Assembly (NCBI GenBank): GCA_902812365.1
Contig: CADDZC010000005.1
Coordinates: forward strand, 37,501-100,180
DNA from: Acidobacteriota bacterium
GTDB lineage: Bacteria > Acidobacteriota > Terriglobia > UBA7540
Direction of reading: 5' to 3'
Length of the DNA: 62,680 nucleotides
The notes under the pieces are model-generated. The model had not been told where the DNA came from. It was given only the letters and a program-made list of their open reading frames with translations, and searched no databases. Position numbers and translations under genes: made by a program. Below are positions 32,233 to 41,539 of this stretch, piece after piece (positions within the stretch are counted from its first letter, which is position 1; each line of letters starts with the position of its first letter).

Positions 32233-33528
32233 GTGACCATTCTCAGCCAGACCCGCGCGTTGGTGGAGCGTTCGCCCTTGCTGCGCCGCCATAGCGGTTT
32301 CTGGTGGACGGCCCGCGAGGCATTCTGGATCGCCGTCGACGCGCTGGTGAACCACAAGCTGCGGTCGTTTCTAACCCTGCTGGGGGTAGTGATCGCCACG
32401 ACGACGCTGATCGTGGTCATGTCGATCGTCAACGGCATGAACGTCTACATCGCTGAGCATATCGCCAACCTCGGCACCAACACCTTCGTGCTGCACCAGT
32501 TCAAGTGGGCGCAAGGCTTCGAATCCTTCTTGAAGGCCCAGCGGCGCAACAAGCCCATTCGTCTTGAGGACTATGAGTTCCTGAAGGAAAACCTGGCCGG
32601 CTACCAAGCTATGAGCGCCATTGCCCCGCTTCCAAGCGGCCCGCCCGCGCGGTACGGTGGGCATTCGATTGATGAGGTGACGCTGATGGGCGTTACGCCC
32701 AGCCACGTGGATGTGGGGCGCGAAAAGGTCCTGTATGGCCGGTACATCAACGACCAGGACAACGCCCACAATGCCCAGGTCTGCTTCATCGGGCAGGACA
32801 TCGTCGACAAGCTCTTCCCTGGCATGGACCCGCTGGACAAGGAACTGAACGTGGGCGGCCAGCCCTTCCGCGTAATCGGCGTGGCGGAGAGGGTGGGCAC
32901 CACCTTCGGCATCAGCCAGGACAACTTTGTCTTTATCCCCCTCAATACCTTCCGCGAGCTGTATAGGGCGCGACCCGAGCTGATGGTCTTCATCAAGGCT
33001 CCGGATTCGGCCCATATGAGCGAGCTCGAAGATGAGGTCCGTGCCCTCATGCGAGCCCGCCGCCACGTCCCCTATCGCGAAGAAGACACGTTTGGGATCA
33101 ACGCGTCCGAAACGCTGATGAGCGCCTGGCAGCAACTGACCGGTACCATCTTCGCCGTCACCATCGGGGTGGTGGCCGTCTTCATGGTCGTAGGCGGAAT
33201 CGTGATCATGAATATCATGTTGGCCAGTGTGACCGAGCGCACCCACGAGATAGGTATCCGCAAGTCGTTAGGAGCCCGGCGGCGAGATATCGTGATGCAA
33301 TTTGTTATCGAATCGGCGGTGATGGCTGCGGCGGGCGGCGTGATTGGCGTAGTACTGGCGGCGGGCATCAGCCAGTTGGTGAACATGGTCTTCACCGCCT
33401 CCGTACCAGTCAGTGCCGTCGTGGTTGGGCTGGTGCTCTCCACGGCTGTGGGGCTGTTCTTTGGCATCTACCCTGCCAGCCAGGCCGCGAAACTCGATCC
33501 GATCGAGGCGCTAAGAACCGAAACGTAG
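32233..33528 (+). CDS. MacB-like ABC transporter permease (no ATPase domain)
   Basis: A 431-residue mechanotransmission-type permease: one N-terminal helix (about 45-70, LRSFLTLLGVVIATTTLIVV), a large periplasmic domain, and three C-terminal helices. The C-terminal FtsX landmark is MNIMLASVTERTHEIGIRKS. MacB proteins of this group use ATP energy to drive periplasmic transport or signalling rather than to pump across the inner membrane. The usual N-terminal ATPase domain is absent and no ATPase gene is adjacent. The GTG start follows GGGGGAGGAACA. A second homologous permease follows 141 nt downstream, so the two may act as a heterodimer. Confidence 0.88.
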   Translation: MTILSQTRALVERSPLLRRHSGFWWTAREAFWIAVDALVNHKLRSFLTLLGVVIATTTLIVVMSIVNGMNVYIAEHIANLGTNTFVLHQFKWAQGFESFLKAQRRNKPIRLEDYEFLKENLAGYQAMSAIAPLPSGPPARYGGHSIDEVTLMGVTPSHVDVGREKVLYGRYINDQDNAHNAQVCFIGQDIVDKLFPGMDPLDKELNVGGQPFRVIGVAERVGTTFGISQDNFVFIPLNTFRELYRARPELMVFIKAPDSAHMSELEDEVRALMRARRHVPYREEDTFGINASETLMSAWQQLTGTIFAVTIGVVAVFMVVGGIVIMNIMLASVTERTHEIGIRKSLGARRRDIVMQFVIESAVMAAAGGVIGVVLAAGISQLVNMVFTASVPVSAVVVGLVLSTAVGLFFGIYPASQAAKLDPIEALRTET

Positions 33529-33669
33529 AGTTAAGGAGCGAAGAGCGACCGGAGGTGGAAAGACACGACACCGAAACGCTAGCGTGTGAAGAGCACGCAG
33601 GTGTAGAGCCGAGTCACCTTTTGCTTGCCCGGCGGGCGCGACTTACCGCTCCCGCGCGCTGACTCTCAG

Positions 33670-34929
33670 ATGAGCGTTTATAGCCAAAATATCCGCGAGA
33701 ACCTGCTGCTGGCCCTGGACACGCTTCGAACCCATAAGTTCCGATCGTTCCTCACGGTACTTGGCGTGCTTATCGGTACCATGACGGTCATAGCCGTCGC
33801 CTCGATAATCACCGGCCTCGACAGCAAGCTGGTGAGCGCCGCCGAACAGTTCGGGACGCGCGTCCTGTGGGTTTACAAGCTGCAGATCGGCCAGCCACAT
33901 CGCCTGACGCGGGAGGAGCGCCTGCGCAAGCCTCTCACTTACGACGACGCGATGGCTATCCGCCAGCAATGCCCGGACGTGGAGGCTGTTTCCGTGGCCA
34001 TCTTCGCCAACCTGGGCCAGTTCGGACTTCAGCCCACCACCGCAAAATACAAGGGCAAGGACATGCTGGACGCTCAGTTCATGGGCGTTACCGCCAACTA
34101 CCTCCAGACGGCCACGGTCTCGCTGGCCGACGGCCGCTTCTTCAGCCAGGCCGACGAGCTCCATCGCCGTGATGTCGCCGTCATCGCCGCCACCGTGCGC
34201 GATCGCTTCTTCGAGCACGAAGACCCGGTGGGCAAGAGCATCGAGGTGAATGGCCACACCTTCGAAGTGGTCGGCGTCCTCGATAAGTTCAAAGGCTTCA
34301 TCGGCGATAATCCGGACGACCGCGACATCATGATTCCGTACTCGACCTACAAGAAGTATTACCCGGACGCCAAGGACAACTTTCTCAACGTCTTGGCCCG
34401 CGAGGGACGTCTGGACCAGGCGATGGACGAGGTCCGCGGCCTGCTCCGCCGGCGCCGCCACGTCAAGCCCTCCGAGCCCGATAATTTCGGCATCGCCACC
34501 GCGGAATCCGTGGTGAACAACTTCCGCCAAATCCTCGGAACGGTTGCGCTGGTGATGGTAGTGATCTCCTCCATCGGACTGTTGGTGGGCGGCATCGGTG
34601 TGATGAACATCATGCTGGTGTCCGTTACCGAGCGGACGCGCGAGATTGGCGTGCGCAAGGCGATTGGGGCCCGCCGCAGTGACATTAAGTGGCAATTCCT
34701 GCTGGAGGCCATGACGCTGACCGGCGCGGGCGGAACGCTGGGAATCATCCTTGGCTGGCTGCTCAGCTTTACTATTCGTCACATCATCCCCAGCGTCCCG
34801 TCCACCGTTCCCCTGTGGTCCATCGCAGCGGGCTTCGTGGTGGCGGTCAGCGTGGGTTTATTCTTTGGCTTGTGGCCGGCGCTGAAAGCGGCGCGCCTGG
34901 ACCCGATCGTTGCCCTGCGCTATGAGTAG
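33670..34929 (+). CDS. MacB-like ABC transporter permease, second copy
   Basis: A 419-residue permease of the same design as its upstream neighbour. It has an N-terminal helix (LRTHKFRSFLTVLGVLIGTM), a periplasmic MacB-PCD domain of about 230 residues, three C-terminal helices, and MNIMLVSVTERTREIGVRK. The two proteins are clear paralogues but differ along most of their length. The ATG at 33670 puts the first helix near the N-terminus; the frame extends 15 codons further without support. A separate ATPase from elsewhere in the genome must serve the pair. Confidence 0.88.
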   Translation: MSVYSQNIRENLLLALDTLRTHKFRSFLTVLGVLIGTMTVIAVASIITGLDSKLVSAAEQFGTRVLWVYKLQIGQPHRLTREERLRKPLTYDDAMAIRQQCPDVEAVSVAIFANLGQFGLQPTTAKYKGKDMLDAQFMGVTANYLQTATVSLADGRFFSQADELHRRDVAVIAATVRDRFFEHEDPVGKSIEVNGHTFEVVGVLDKFKGFIGDNPDDRDIMIPYSTYKKYYPDAKDNFLNVLAREGRLDQAMDEVRGLLRRRRHVKPSEPDNFGIATAESVVNNFRQILGTVALVMVVISSIGLLVGGIGVMNIMLVSVTERTREIGVRKAIGARRSDIKWQFLLEAMTLTGAGGTLGIILGWLLSFTIRHIIPSVPSTVPLWSIAAGFVVAVSVGLFFGLWPALKAARLDPIVALRYE

Positions 34930-35090
34930 GGCGGCGGGCGCGATGCGCGGTTTCCACATCGTGTTGCATGAATGCCACACCTCACGGGCTCCGGCGCGAT
35001 CCCGCCTTACCGTTTAACTTATTACAAAGCGGACACTTAATCGTCCAATGGTCGATTGGCCGCCAGATTGCCCTGCTTACTCTCAGCCAG

Positions 35091-36011
35091 ATGCCAGATT
35101 ACCAGCACACCCTCGCCAAACCCGTCTCGACGTCAGGCGTCGGCCTGCATACCGGATGTCAGGTGCGGTTGTGCCTCCTCCCTGCGCCGTCGAACACAGG
35201 TATTGTGTTTCGTCGCGTTGATCTGGAGGGCTTTGAAATTGAGGCCAAGGCACGCCACGTGGCGCGTGTCAGCTACGCCACCAGCCTGATGAAAAAAGGG
35301 GTGCTGATCTCGACCACCGAGCACCTGCTCTCCGCCTTGGCGGCCATGCGCATCGACAACGTTTATGTCGAGTTGAACAACCTTGAAGTTCCGATCATGG
35401 ACGGCAGCGCTCTCCCTTTTGTACGGCTGATCCACGAGGCCGGATTGCGTCGACAGCGGGCGCGGCGGACCTATGCGCGCATCCTCAAGCCCATCGAGCT
35501 GGCCGACGGCGCCCGGCGTATCGCCGCTTATCCTGCCGACGCATTCAGCGCCAGTTACACTATCTCTTTTCCTCATCCCCTGGTCGGCGAACAGCATTTT
35601 GAATTTGCCGGCGACAGCGCCCAGTACGAAGCCGAAGTAGCACCGGCCCGCACCTTTGGCTTCCTGGAAGAAGTAGAGACACTGCGCCAACAGGGATTGG
35701 TGCGTGGCGGCTCGCTGGAGAACGCCATCGTTCTGGCGCGCCACGGCGTTCTGAACCCCGAAGGGCTGCGATTTCCCGACGAGTTCTGTCGGCACAAGGT
35801 GCTGGACCTGATGGGTGATCTGGTCATGCTGGGTTATCCCCTGCTGGGTCGCGTGGTGGCGGAGCGCGCCGGTCACGCCATGCACGTCGCCCTGGTAGCG
35901 CAGCTGCTGCGCGACAAAAGCACCTGGACACTGGTGGAATCCCGAAGGCGTGCGGACCGCGAACTCAGCTTCCAGAAGCGCGAGGCGGCGGTGGCTAGTT
36001 CTGCACTCTGA
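35091..36011 (+). CDS. lpxC: UDP-3-O-acyl-N-acetylglucosamine deacetylase
   Basis: The zinc enzyme for the committed step of lipid A synthesis, which shows that the organism makes lipopolysaccharide. Length is 306 residues. The zinc ligands are H78 in STTEHLLSAL and H235 and D239 in CRHKVLDLMGD. The motif MDGSALPFV and the general-acid His in RAGHAMHVAL are present. The ATG at 35091 matches the family N-terminus (TLAKPVSTSGVGLHTG). An ATG 123 nt upstream opens the same frame but adds an unlike, probably untranslated stretch. The gene stands alone, without fabZ or lpxA next to it. Confidence 0.95.
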   Translation: MPDYQHTLAKPVSTSGVGLHTGCQVRLCLLPAPSNTGIVFRRVDLEGFEIEAKARHVARVSYATSLMKKGVLISTTEHLLSALAAMRIDNVYVELNNLEVPIMDGSALPFVRLIHEAGLRRQRARRTYARILKPIELADGARRIAAYPADAFSASYTISFPHPLVGEQHFEFAGDSAQYEAEVAPARTFGFLEEVETLRQQGLVRGGSLENAIVLARHGVLNPEGLRFPDEFCRHKVLDLMGDLVMLGYPLLGRVVAERAGHAMHVALVAQLLRDKSTWTLVESRRRADRELSFQKREAAVASSAL

Positions 36012-36106
36012 CCCTGAGCCGTCGCAGAGGGTGCTGTTCTGCGCCGGCCCAACCGTTTTGCTTGGGGCTGGACTATGGTCTTGTCGCCCGGCTTTTCACG
36101 GCTACC

Positions 36107-38797
36107 TCATGGCTGATCCGCCAGCGCCGTGGCTAACTGGAGGAATCGTTGCCGGGCCTCCGGCCTGAGCGGGGCCCGGGTGCGCTGCGGCAGGGCAGCC
36201 GAGGCTTCCAGCGTCTGCTCGATACGGTTGACGTCCAGGGTGCCGTGCGGGAACAGTTTCCGGTAACGTTCGAGCGTGGCGCGCGCGGCTGCGATCTGGC
36301 CTGTCTCGTAGTAGAAGACACCCAAGGCTGAATAACTGCTCTGCCAGTCCGGCATCAACTCCTGGGCGCGTTGGAAATCGGACTCCGCCTCGGCGTTGCG
36401 GCCTTCCAGCGCGGCGACAACGCCCATACCCCACAGCAGCCTCGCGGAATCGGGAACGCGCGCGAGACCGCTCCGCAGGACCTTTTCAGCAGACCTCACG
36501 TCACCGGAGCGCAGCCGGACCAGCGCCAGCGACAGGTAGTTCTGGTCGTTGTCGGGGTTGGCGGCAATGGCTCTCTCGAACGCCTCGCTCGCTTCCCGCG
36601 TGCGGTCCAAGTGCGCGCAGACATCGCCATAAAGAGCCATCACCGCGCTGTCATTACGTCCGGCCGGGGAAATCTGCTCGAGCGCCTCGAGCGCCCGCCT
36701 GTAGTCACGCCTTTGGAAATAAGTGTTGGCCAGGTTGTAGCGCGCGTCGTCGGACGCCGGATCGGCAGTCAAGGCCGCCTGGAAATGCTCAATGGCCTCG
36801 GGATAGAGGTGGTAGCGCGCCAGCAGGACGCCGGTGCCGAGCGACGTGCGGGCGTCCTGACCGCTCACCTGGTCAAGTTTCTTGATAGTCTCCCTCGCCT
36901 CTTCGAGGCGGCCTAGCTTGAGGTATGCCTCCGCCAAGAGGTAGAGGTTGCGCGGCTGATCGGGACGCTTTTCCACCTGGGCGCGCAATTCCTGGAGGTC
37001 AAGGTCTGCCTTTTGCCGCGGCGGCAGAGCTGCCCTCTGGCCGAAGTAGTCGAAGAGGTGTTGGAGGGGATAGGGTCCAGGGCGCGGGTCCTTGGAAAGC
37101 GTCTCGAAGATCTTTAGGTCGCGTGCTGCAGCTTCGGTCTGATGCAGATTCCGCTCCGCGGTGGCCAGCTTGTAATAGACCTCGGCCGGTTTGTCCGTAT
37201 CCTTGAGAGCACGGCGCAGCAGAGGAATCGCCTCGGCATACCGCCTTTGGGCCATCTTCACGCCTGCCAGCTCAAAGAGCGCATCGCTGTAATCAGGCTG
37301 GGCCGCGATGGCGCGCTCGAGGAGCTTTTCCGCGGCGGGATAATTGCCCTGTTTGCTCTCAATAAACCCCAGGCTGTAGAGGCAGGCGGCGTTATGGGGA
37401 TCGCGCCGCAGGCCCTCATTGAGGTATTTGCGCGCCTCGTCGAACCGGCCCAGGTGCCGGTAGCACAACCCCATAAAAGCGTAGGAGCTGGCGGAGGGAT
37501 CCAGCCGGATCAGCTCGGTGAATTCCTGGAGGGCCTTGGTCACGTTGCCAGCCATGAAGTAGCTCTCTCCCAGCGCGGCGTGGAGGTCGGCGCGCCGCGG
37601 CGCAATCCTGACGCCCTGTTCGAGCAACTGAATGGCGTCCTCAAAGTAGGACTGCTTCATGCTGAGGCGGCTGAGAAGGAAGATGACATCGGTGTTCTGG
37701 GGAGCCAGCTGGTGGGCGCGAGTCAGCACTTCGAGAGCCTGAACATCCTTGCCCTCATCTGCGTAGCTCTTACCGAGCAGAAAGAGTGTGTCCGCGGAGT
37801 CGGGCTGGAGCTCGAGCGCGCGGGTGAGTAGGCCCTCCGCCCTTTCACGGTTACCGGCGCGCAGCTCGGCTTCACCCAAGTTATGCAGGATCTCGAAGGT
37901 GCCCGGCTTCAGGGCATCCGCCAGCTCGAATTCTTGTACAGCCATTGAGTATTGTTTCTGCGAGGCAAGCACCACCCCCAAAGTGAAATGCAGTTGCAGA
38001 TTGTCCCTGTCCTTCGATGAAAGCGACCTGGCAATCTCGATGGCCTTGGCCTTCTGGCCCGTGGCAAAGTAGGCCTGCACGAGGTTGAGCAGGGTGGGTG
38101 AGTCCGGAGGCTGGACACGCTGGAAATAAGTGATGGCAGCTTGCGATTTCTTCTCCGCTAGAAGCACCAGCCCCAGGTTGTAGTTGACGCCGCGGTCGCG
38201 CGGCTGGATGGCCAAAGCCTGGCGAAACTCCTGCTCAGCAAGATCCACTCGCTTTTCGGCGAAGTAGATGTTGCCCAGACCCATATGGCTTTCGAGCGAG
38301 CGAGGATCAAGTTCCAGGGCACGACGAAAGGAGGCAATAGCGCGGTCATAGTTCCGCGCCTGGGAGTAAATCAGCCCCGCTAGGTTCAGCCCATCAATGC
38401 TTCGTGGCCATAGCTTCAGCCCTTGCTCGACCGCCGCCTGAGCTGGCTCCACCTGGCCCTGCCGGAGCAGTTTTCTCGCCTCATCGAACTGCTGCCGGGC
38501 CTGAGCGGCCGCAGTGGTTCCCGCCTGCTGCAAAGACGCGCAGGCTGCAGAAGCAGCGAAAAACAGAAGCGCAGCCGCTAGAAGGCCCGAGGCGAGAGCA
38601 TTTGCCTTTAGCAGCGGGATGGCGGGCCATAGCAGCCCGCCTGGAACAAAGTCGAGAGATCCCGCCGCGCTGGCGCGCCTGATGCGCGCCAGGGCTTTTG
38701 CGGCAAGGAAGTCGCCTGTGTGGGCGGGAACTGCGTTAAGGCGGAATTTGAAGTCGCCGGTTGAAAATCTCAAATGGCAAACGATCCAAAGATCCAA
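36107..38797 (-). CDS. Large exported TPR-repeat protein
   Basis: Up to 896 residues, almost all tetratricopeptide repeats (at least 18 units in two blocks), for example GLNLAGLIYSQARNYDRAIA and ESHMGLGNIYFAEKRVDLAE. A hydrophobic stretch (ALASGLLAAALLFFAASAAC) marks an export signal. The start is unclear: no ATG, GTG or TTG lies close before that signal, only TTG at 38797 and 38773. The first 60 codons look untranslated and contain a GGCGGGC/GCCCGCC hairpin. The N-terminus may be damaged or use a rare start. It is the last gene of a minus-strand block starting with the MsrP-like gene. Confidence 0.75.
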   Translation of the reverse strand: MDLWIVCHLRFSTGDFKFRLNAVPAHTGDFLAAKALARIRRASAAGSLDFVPGGLLWPAIPLLKANALASGLLAAALLFFAASAACASLQQAGTTAAAQARQQFDEARKLLRQGQVEPAQAAVEQGLKLWPRSIDGLNLAGLIYSQARNYDRAIASFRRALELDPRSLESHMGLGNIYFAEKRVDLAEQEFRQALAIQPRDRGVNYNLGLVLLAEKKSQAAITYFQRVQPPDSPTLLNLVQAYFATGQKAKAIEIARSLSSKDRDNLQLHFTLGVVLASQKQYSMAVQEFELADALKPGTFEILHNLGEAELRAGNRERAEGLLTRALELQPDSADTLFLLGKSYADEGKDVQALEVLTRAHQLAPQNTDVIFLLSRLSMKQSYFEDAIQLLEQGVRIAPRRADLHAALGESYFMAGNVTKALQEFTELIRLDPSASSYAFMGLCYRHLGRFDEARKYLNEGLRRDPHNAACLYSLGFIESKQGNYPAAEKLLERAIAAQPDYSDALFELAGVKMAQRRYAEAIPLLRRALKDTDKPAEVYYKLATAERNLHQTEAAARDLKIFETLSKDPRPGPYPLQHLFDYFGQRAALPPRQKADLDLQELRAQVEKRPDQPRNLYLLAEAYLKLGRLEEARETIKKLDQVSGQDARTSLGTGVLLARYHLYPEAIEHFQAALTADPASDDARYNLANTYFQRRDYRRALEALEQISPAGRNDSAVMALYGDVCAHLDRTREASEAFERAIAANPDNDQNYLSLALVRLRSGDVRSAEKVLRSGLARVPDSARLLWGMGVVAALEGRNAEAESDFQRAQELMPDWQSSYSALGVFYYETGQIAAARATLERYRKLFPHGTLDVNRIEQTLEASAALPQRTRAPLRPEARQRFLQLATALADQP

Positions 38798-38800
38798 AGT

Positions 38801-40135
38801 TCAAACGTCCCAAATCGGTTTCCCTGGCGACCCTGGCAGTTGAACGCCCAGGCGGTGAGCCATGGTCGCGGCCACATCCATCAGGGTGGCGCGCCGCGGC
38901 GCCGGCAACTGGCGCGAAGCGGGCAGGACAGCCAGCATCTCATCGACGCCGTCCGCCAGCAGCAGGTACAGGGTGTTCTGGCGGTTAGCGGGAACTTCTT
39001 CGGCATTCAGCCAGATGTAGTAGGAAAGCAGCTCGACGTCGATGAAGGAACCTAGCGGGTCCTGCAGGATGGGGATCTGGTCCGTTGGGCGCGGCTTAGA
39101 AAAAAGCAGCAGGCTGCTGAAGGGCTTCATCTTATCGCGGACGCCGAAGCGCGCCACCACTAGCTGTGGCTGGACCCGCCGAAGCGCCTGCACCGCACCC
39201 CACTCCACGAACGTGTTGTTAATGATCAAGGTACCGCTACCCGACAGCAGAATGTCGCGCATGAATGCGGCCACCTTGGGATCAGGGTGAACTGGCTTGC
39301 CTCCCTCGTCGAGCTCGAGCGTCTTCATCCACGCCGCCAGTTCCTGCGGGCCGCGCACACCGCCGCTCGTCACCTTGGTGTAGATAGCTTCTGCCAGCCG
39401 CTCACGGTAGGCGCGCAGACGCGCGTAGCTCAGCCCCGTGGCGCAATCCGAGTGGCCAGCTTGCTCGCGCAGCGAGCAAAGGCTATCGCCCGCCTCAAGA
39501 ATCCAGGCGCTGAGTGGCGTGAATCCGCTCTTTTGGCTGAGAACTTCGAAGAGCGTCGCCCCACTGCCGTCGCCCGGGGGCCGGCCAGTGAACAGCGCCC
39601 GCACGAACGGGTCCCTCGCCTGGGCGCCCGCCAGATCGAGCGGTACACGCGTTCCCAGGCTACGAAAGCGCTTCCAAAGGGTCTCGCGCTCGATGGCGAT
39701 CCCTTCCTCATAGAGGATCACTACCAGCCGGGGCGCACGATCGGTGTTCAGACGGGCTTCAACGCGCGGCTCGAGGCGCTGAAAAAGCGCGTCGATCTCG
39801 CGCCTCCATGCCGCGTACTGGCCTTGCCGCTGCAGGTGGTTCAGCAGCCGGGACTGCAGTACCTCGGGGCCGTCGCCCTTGACGCGATCACATCCGGTTC
39901 TGGCCTCGAAGTCGGCAAGGCTGCCGAAAACTTGGCGGAAATCCGAAGCGTCCAGGGCGGCCAGCTCGGCAAAGAGCGCACGGAAGTAAGCTTGTTCCGG
40001 ATCGAAGAGTGTCGGCCACTTCTCAATTTCGGTCAGGGTGTTCACCAGAAAGGTTCGCGGCAAGCGGTCGACGACATCCTGGTGTTGTCGCACCAGCGCC
40101 AGCGCTTCGCCTGACAATCCGCGGTACAGGTTCAT
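38801..40135 (-). CDS. Degenerate alkaline-phosphatase-fold protein, unknown function
   Basis: A 444-residue protein with no signal peptide. Its last 80 residues resemble the C-terminus of the next upstream gene: NRQNTLYLLLADGVDE aligns with YRDRTLMIVIPEVGRD, and MDVAATMAHRLGVQLPG with IDVAPTVAQLLGFKMPG. A mid-protein strand (RLVVILYEEGIAI) may be the first strand of the same fold. The metal-binding Asp and His residues of the superfamily are not visible, so it is probably not catalytic. It overlaps no gene and ends 4 nt before the TPR gene, which suggests joint transcription. Confidence 0.6.
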   Translation of the reverse strand: MNLYRGLSGEALALVRQHQDVVDRLPRTFLVNTLTEIEKWPTLFDPEQAYFRALFAELAALDASDFRQVFGSLADFEARTGCDRVKGDGPEVLQSRLLNHLQRQGQYAAWRREIDALFQRLEPRVEARLNTDRAPRLVVILYEEGIAIERETLWKRFRSLGTRVPLDLAGAQARDPFVRALFTGRPPGDGSGATLFEVLSQKSGFTPLSAWILEAGDSLCSLREQAGHSDCATGLSYARLRAYRERLAEAIYTKVTSGGVRGPQELAAWMKTLELDEGGKPVHPDPKVAAFMRDILLSGSGTLIINNTFVEWGAVQALRRVQPQLVVARFGVRDKMKPFSSLLLFSKPRPTDQIPILQDPLGSFIDVELLSYYIWLNAEEVPANRQNTLYLLLADGVDEMLAVLPASRQLPAPRRATLMDVAATMAHRLGVQLPGSPGKPIWDV

Positions 40136-40245
40136 GATGGGTTCGTAGCTTGCTCTGATTCTTCGCTAACTGTTGGCGCCCGTCCCCGCCGAGAAAGCGG
40201 CTGCGGAGGCGTGGCAAAGGACCAAGCGGTAAAACAGCAGCAAGT

Positions 40246-41439
40246 TTAGATAGCCAGCTCCACCAGCGGCTTGCCGTCACAGCCCGGCATCTTAAAGCCC
40301 AGCAATTGCGCGACCGTTGGAGCGACATCGATGTGGTGCACCGGACGCTCGGAAGCCGTGCCCTTGGGCACCCCGGCGCCGAGGGCCAGCAGCCACACGC
40401 GGCGGCACGAATCGTCGCCGCTCCGATGGTTCGCGAAGCCGTTTCCGTGAATGTCGCCGTCGCGCCCCACCTCCGGAATGACGATCATCAAGGTGCGATC
40501 GCGGTAGGCCGGTAAGGATTGCGCGTACTGCCACAGCTCCCACACCAGGCGGTCTGTACGGCGAATCGCCTGCAGGTAGAGCGAATAGGAACCGTAGTGC
40601 GCAATATCGATGTCCCAGAAGTTCACCAGCATCAGGGAGGGCGCAAAGCGGTTCATGATCTCCTTGGTCATGAAGAAGGTGAGCTCGTCGCCGCTCGAGG
40701 GCACGCTGGGATCATTGAAGTAATCGAGCAGGGACTGAGCCAGGCTTTGGCGCAGTTCCTGGCTGAGCTTGCGGCCCGAGTCGTACACCTGCCAGCCGTA
40801 ATTCTCGTAGCCCTCGTCCAGGGCGGAAAGCATGGTTTTGAGAAAGCTTTCGCGGTCCTCGACGCCCGGGCCCTGCGGCGAGCCCACGGCGGACTGGATT
40901 GCCTCGAGCAGCAGCTGCTTTGGCAGGATGACGTTGGCGGCATAAGGCACGCCGTAGTCGCGGCCATGGCTTCCGCCGATCAGGCTGAAGCTCTTATTGG
41001 TGGCGATCACCCAGGTTTCCTCGACGGGGAGGTGCCGTTCCTTGCGCAGGTATTCGAAAAACGTCGGCGTCGCGGGTGGTTCACTGCCGAAAGAGTCCAC
41101 GAACTGCCAGTTGCCAGTAAGCAGTGCGGCGCTCGAGTTGAAGTGTCCCGTCAGCCCCTCGTTCCGTGCCGAAGGATAGAAAATGGCTTGCGGAAGCAGG
41201 TCGTTCACTAAATGAGGAATATTCACCCAGCCTTCGGGCGCGAAAGTATCCTGGTAACGGGCGCCGCCCCCGAACGTCACCACAATGGCGCGATAGGCGG
41301 GCTTCACTGAACTCCCCCGGGCTAGCAGGCGTCGTGGCAGAAAATAATCGGCAATCAAAGCCGCCGCCAACTTCAGGAAATTGCGACGGGCCTCGCCGTT
41401 GGGGGTTCGGAATTCAGGGTGGGGGATTCGCCAGATCAT
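40246..41439 (-). CDS. Tat-exported alkaline-phosphatase-superfamily protein
   Basis: A 397-residue protein with a twin-arginine signal (RRNFLKLAAALIADYFLP) and an alkaline-phosphatase/sulfatase-like fold (DUF1501-related). Landmarks are NFWDIDIAHYGSYSLYL and LMIVIPEVGRDGDIHGNGF, typical of the acidobacterial group of this family, and the C-terminus HHIDVAPTVAQLLGFKMPG. The first metal site is unusual: the strand reads VVTFGGGARYQDTF, where the nucleophile region lacks the classical Asp. The substrate is unknown. It is followed by the degenerate paralogue, then by the TPR gene. Confidence 0.7.
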   Translation of the reverse strand: MIWRIPHPEFRTPNGEARRNFLKLAAALIADYFLPRRLLARGSSVKPAYRAIVVTFGGGARYQDTFAPEGWVNIPHLVNDLLPQAIFYPSARNEGLTGHFNSSAALLTGNWQFVDSFGSEPPATPTFFEYLRKERHLPVEETWVIATNKSFSLIGGSHGRDYGVPYAANVILPKQLLLEAIQSAVGSPQGPGVEDRESFLKTMLSALDEGYENYGWQVYDSGRKLSQELRQSLAQSLLDYFNDPSVPSSGDELTFFMTKEIMNRFAPSLMLVNFWDIDIAHYGSYSLYLQAIRRTDRLVWELWQYAQSLPAYRDRTLMIVIPEVGRDGDIHGNGFANHRSGDDSCRRVWLLALGAGVPKGTASERPVHHIDVAPTVAQLLGFKMPGCDGKPLVELAI

Positions 41440-41539
41440 GTTGGTTCTTCAAAGCACGTGTTGCGCTGTCCGCCGCACTTCTGCGCGGAAAGCTCGAAGA
41501 CCCTGCGGGCAAACTTGGTCCTATCGACCACCGATGCTT

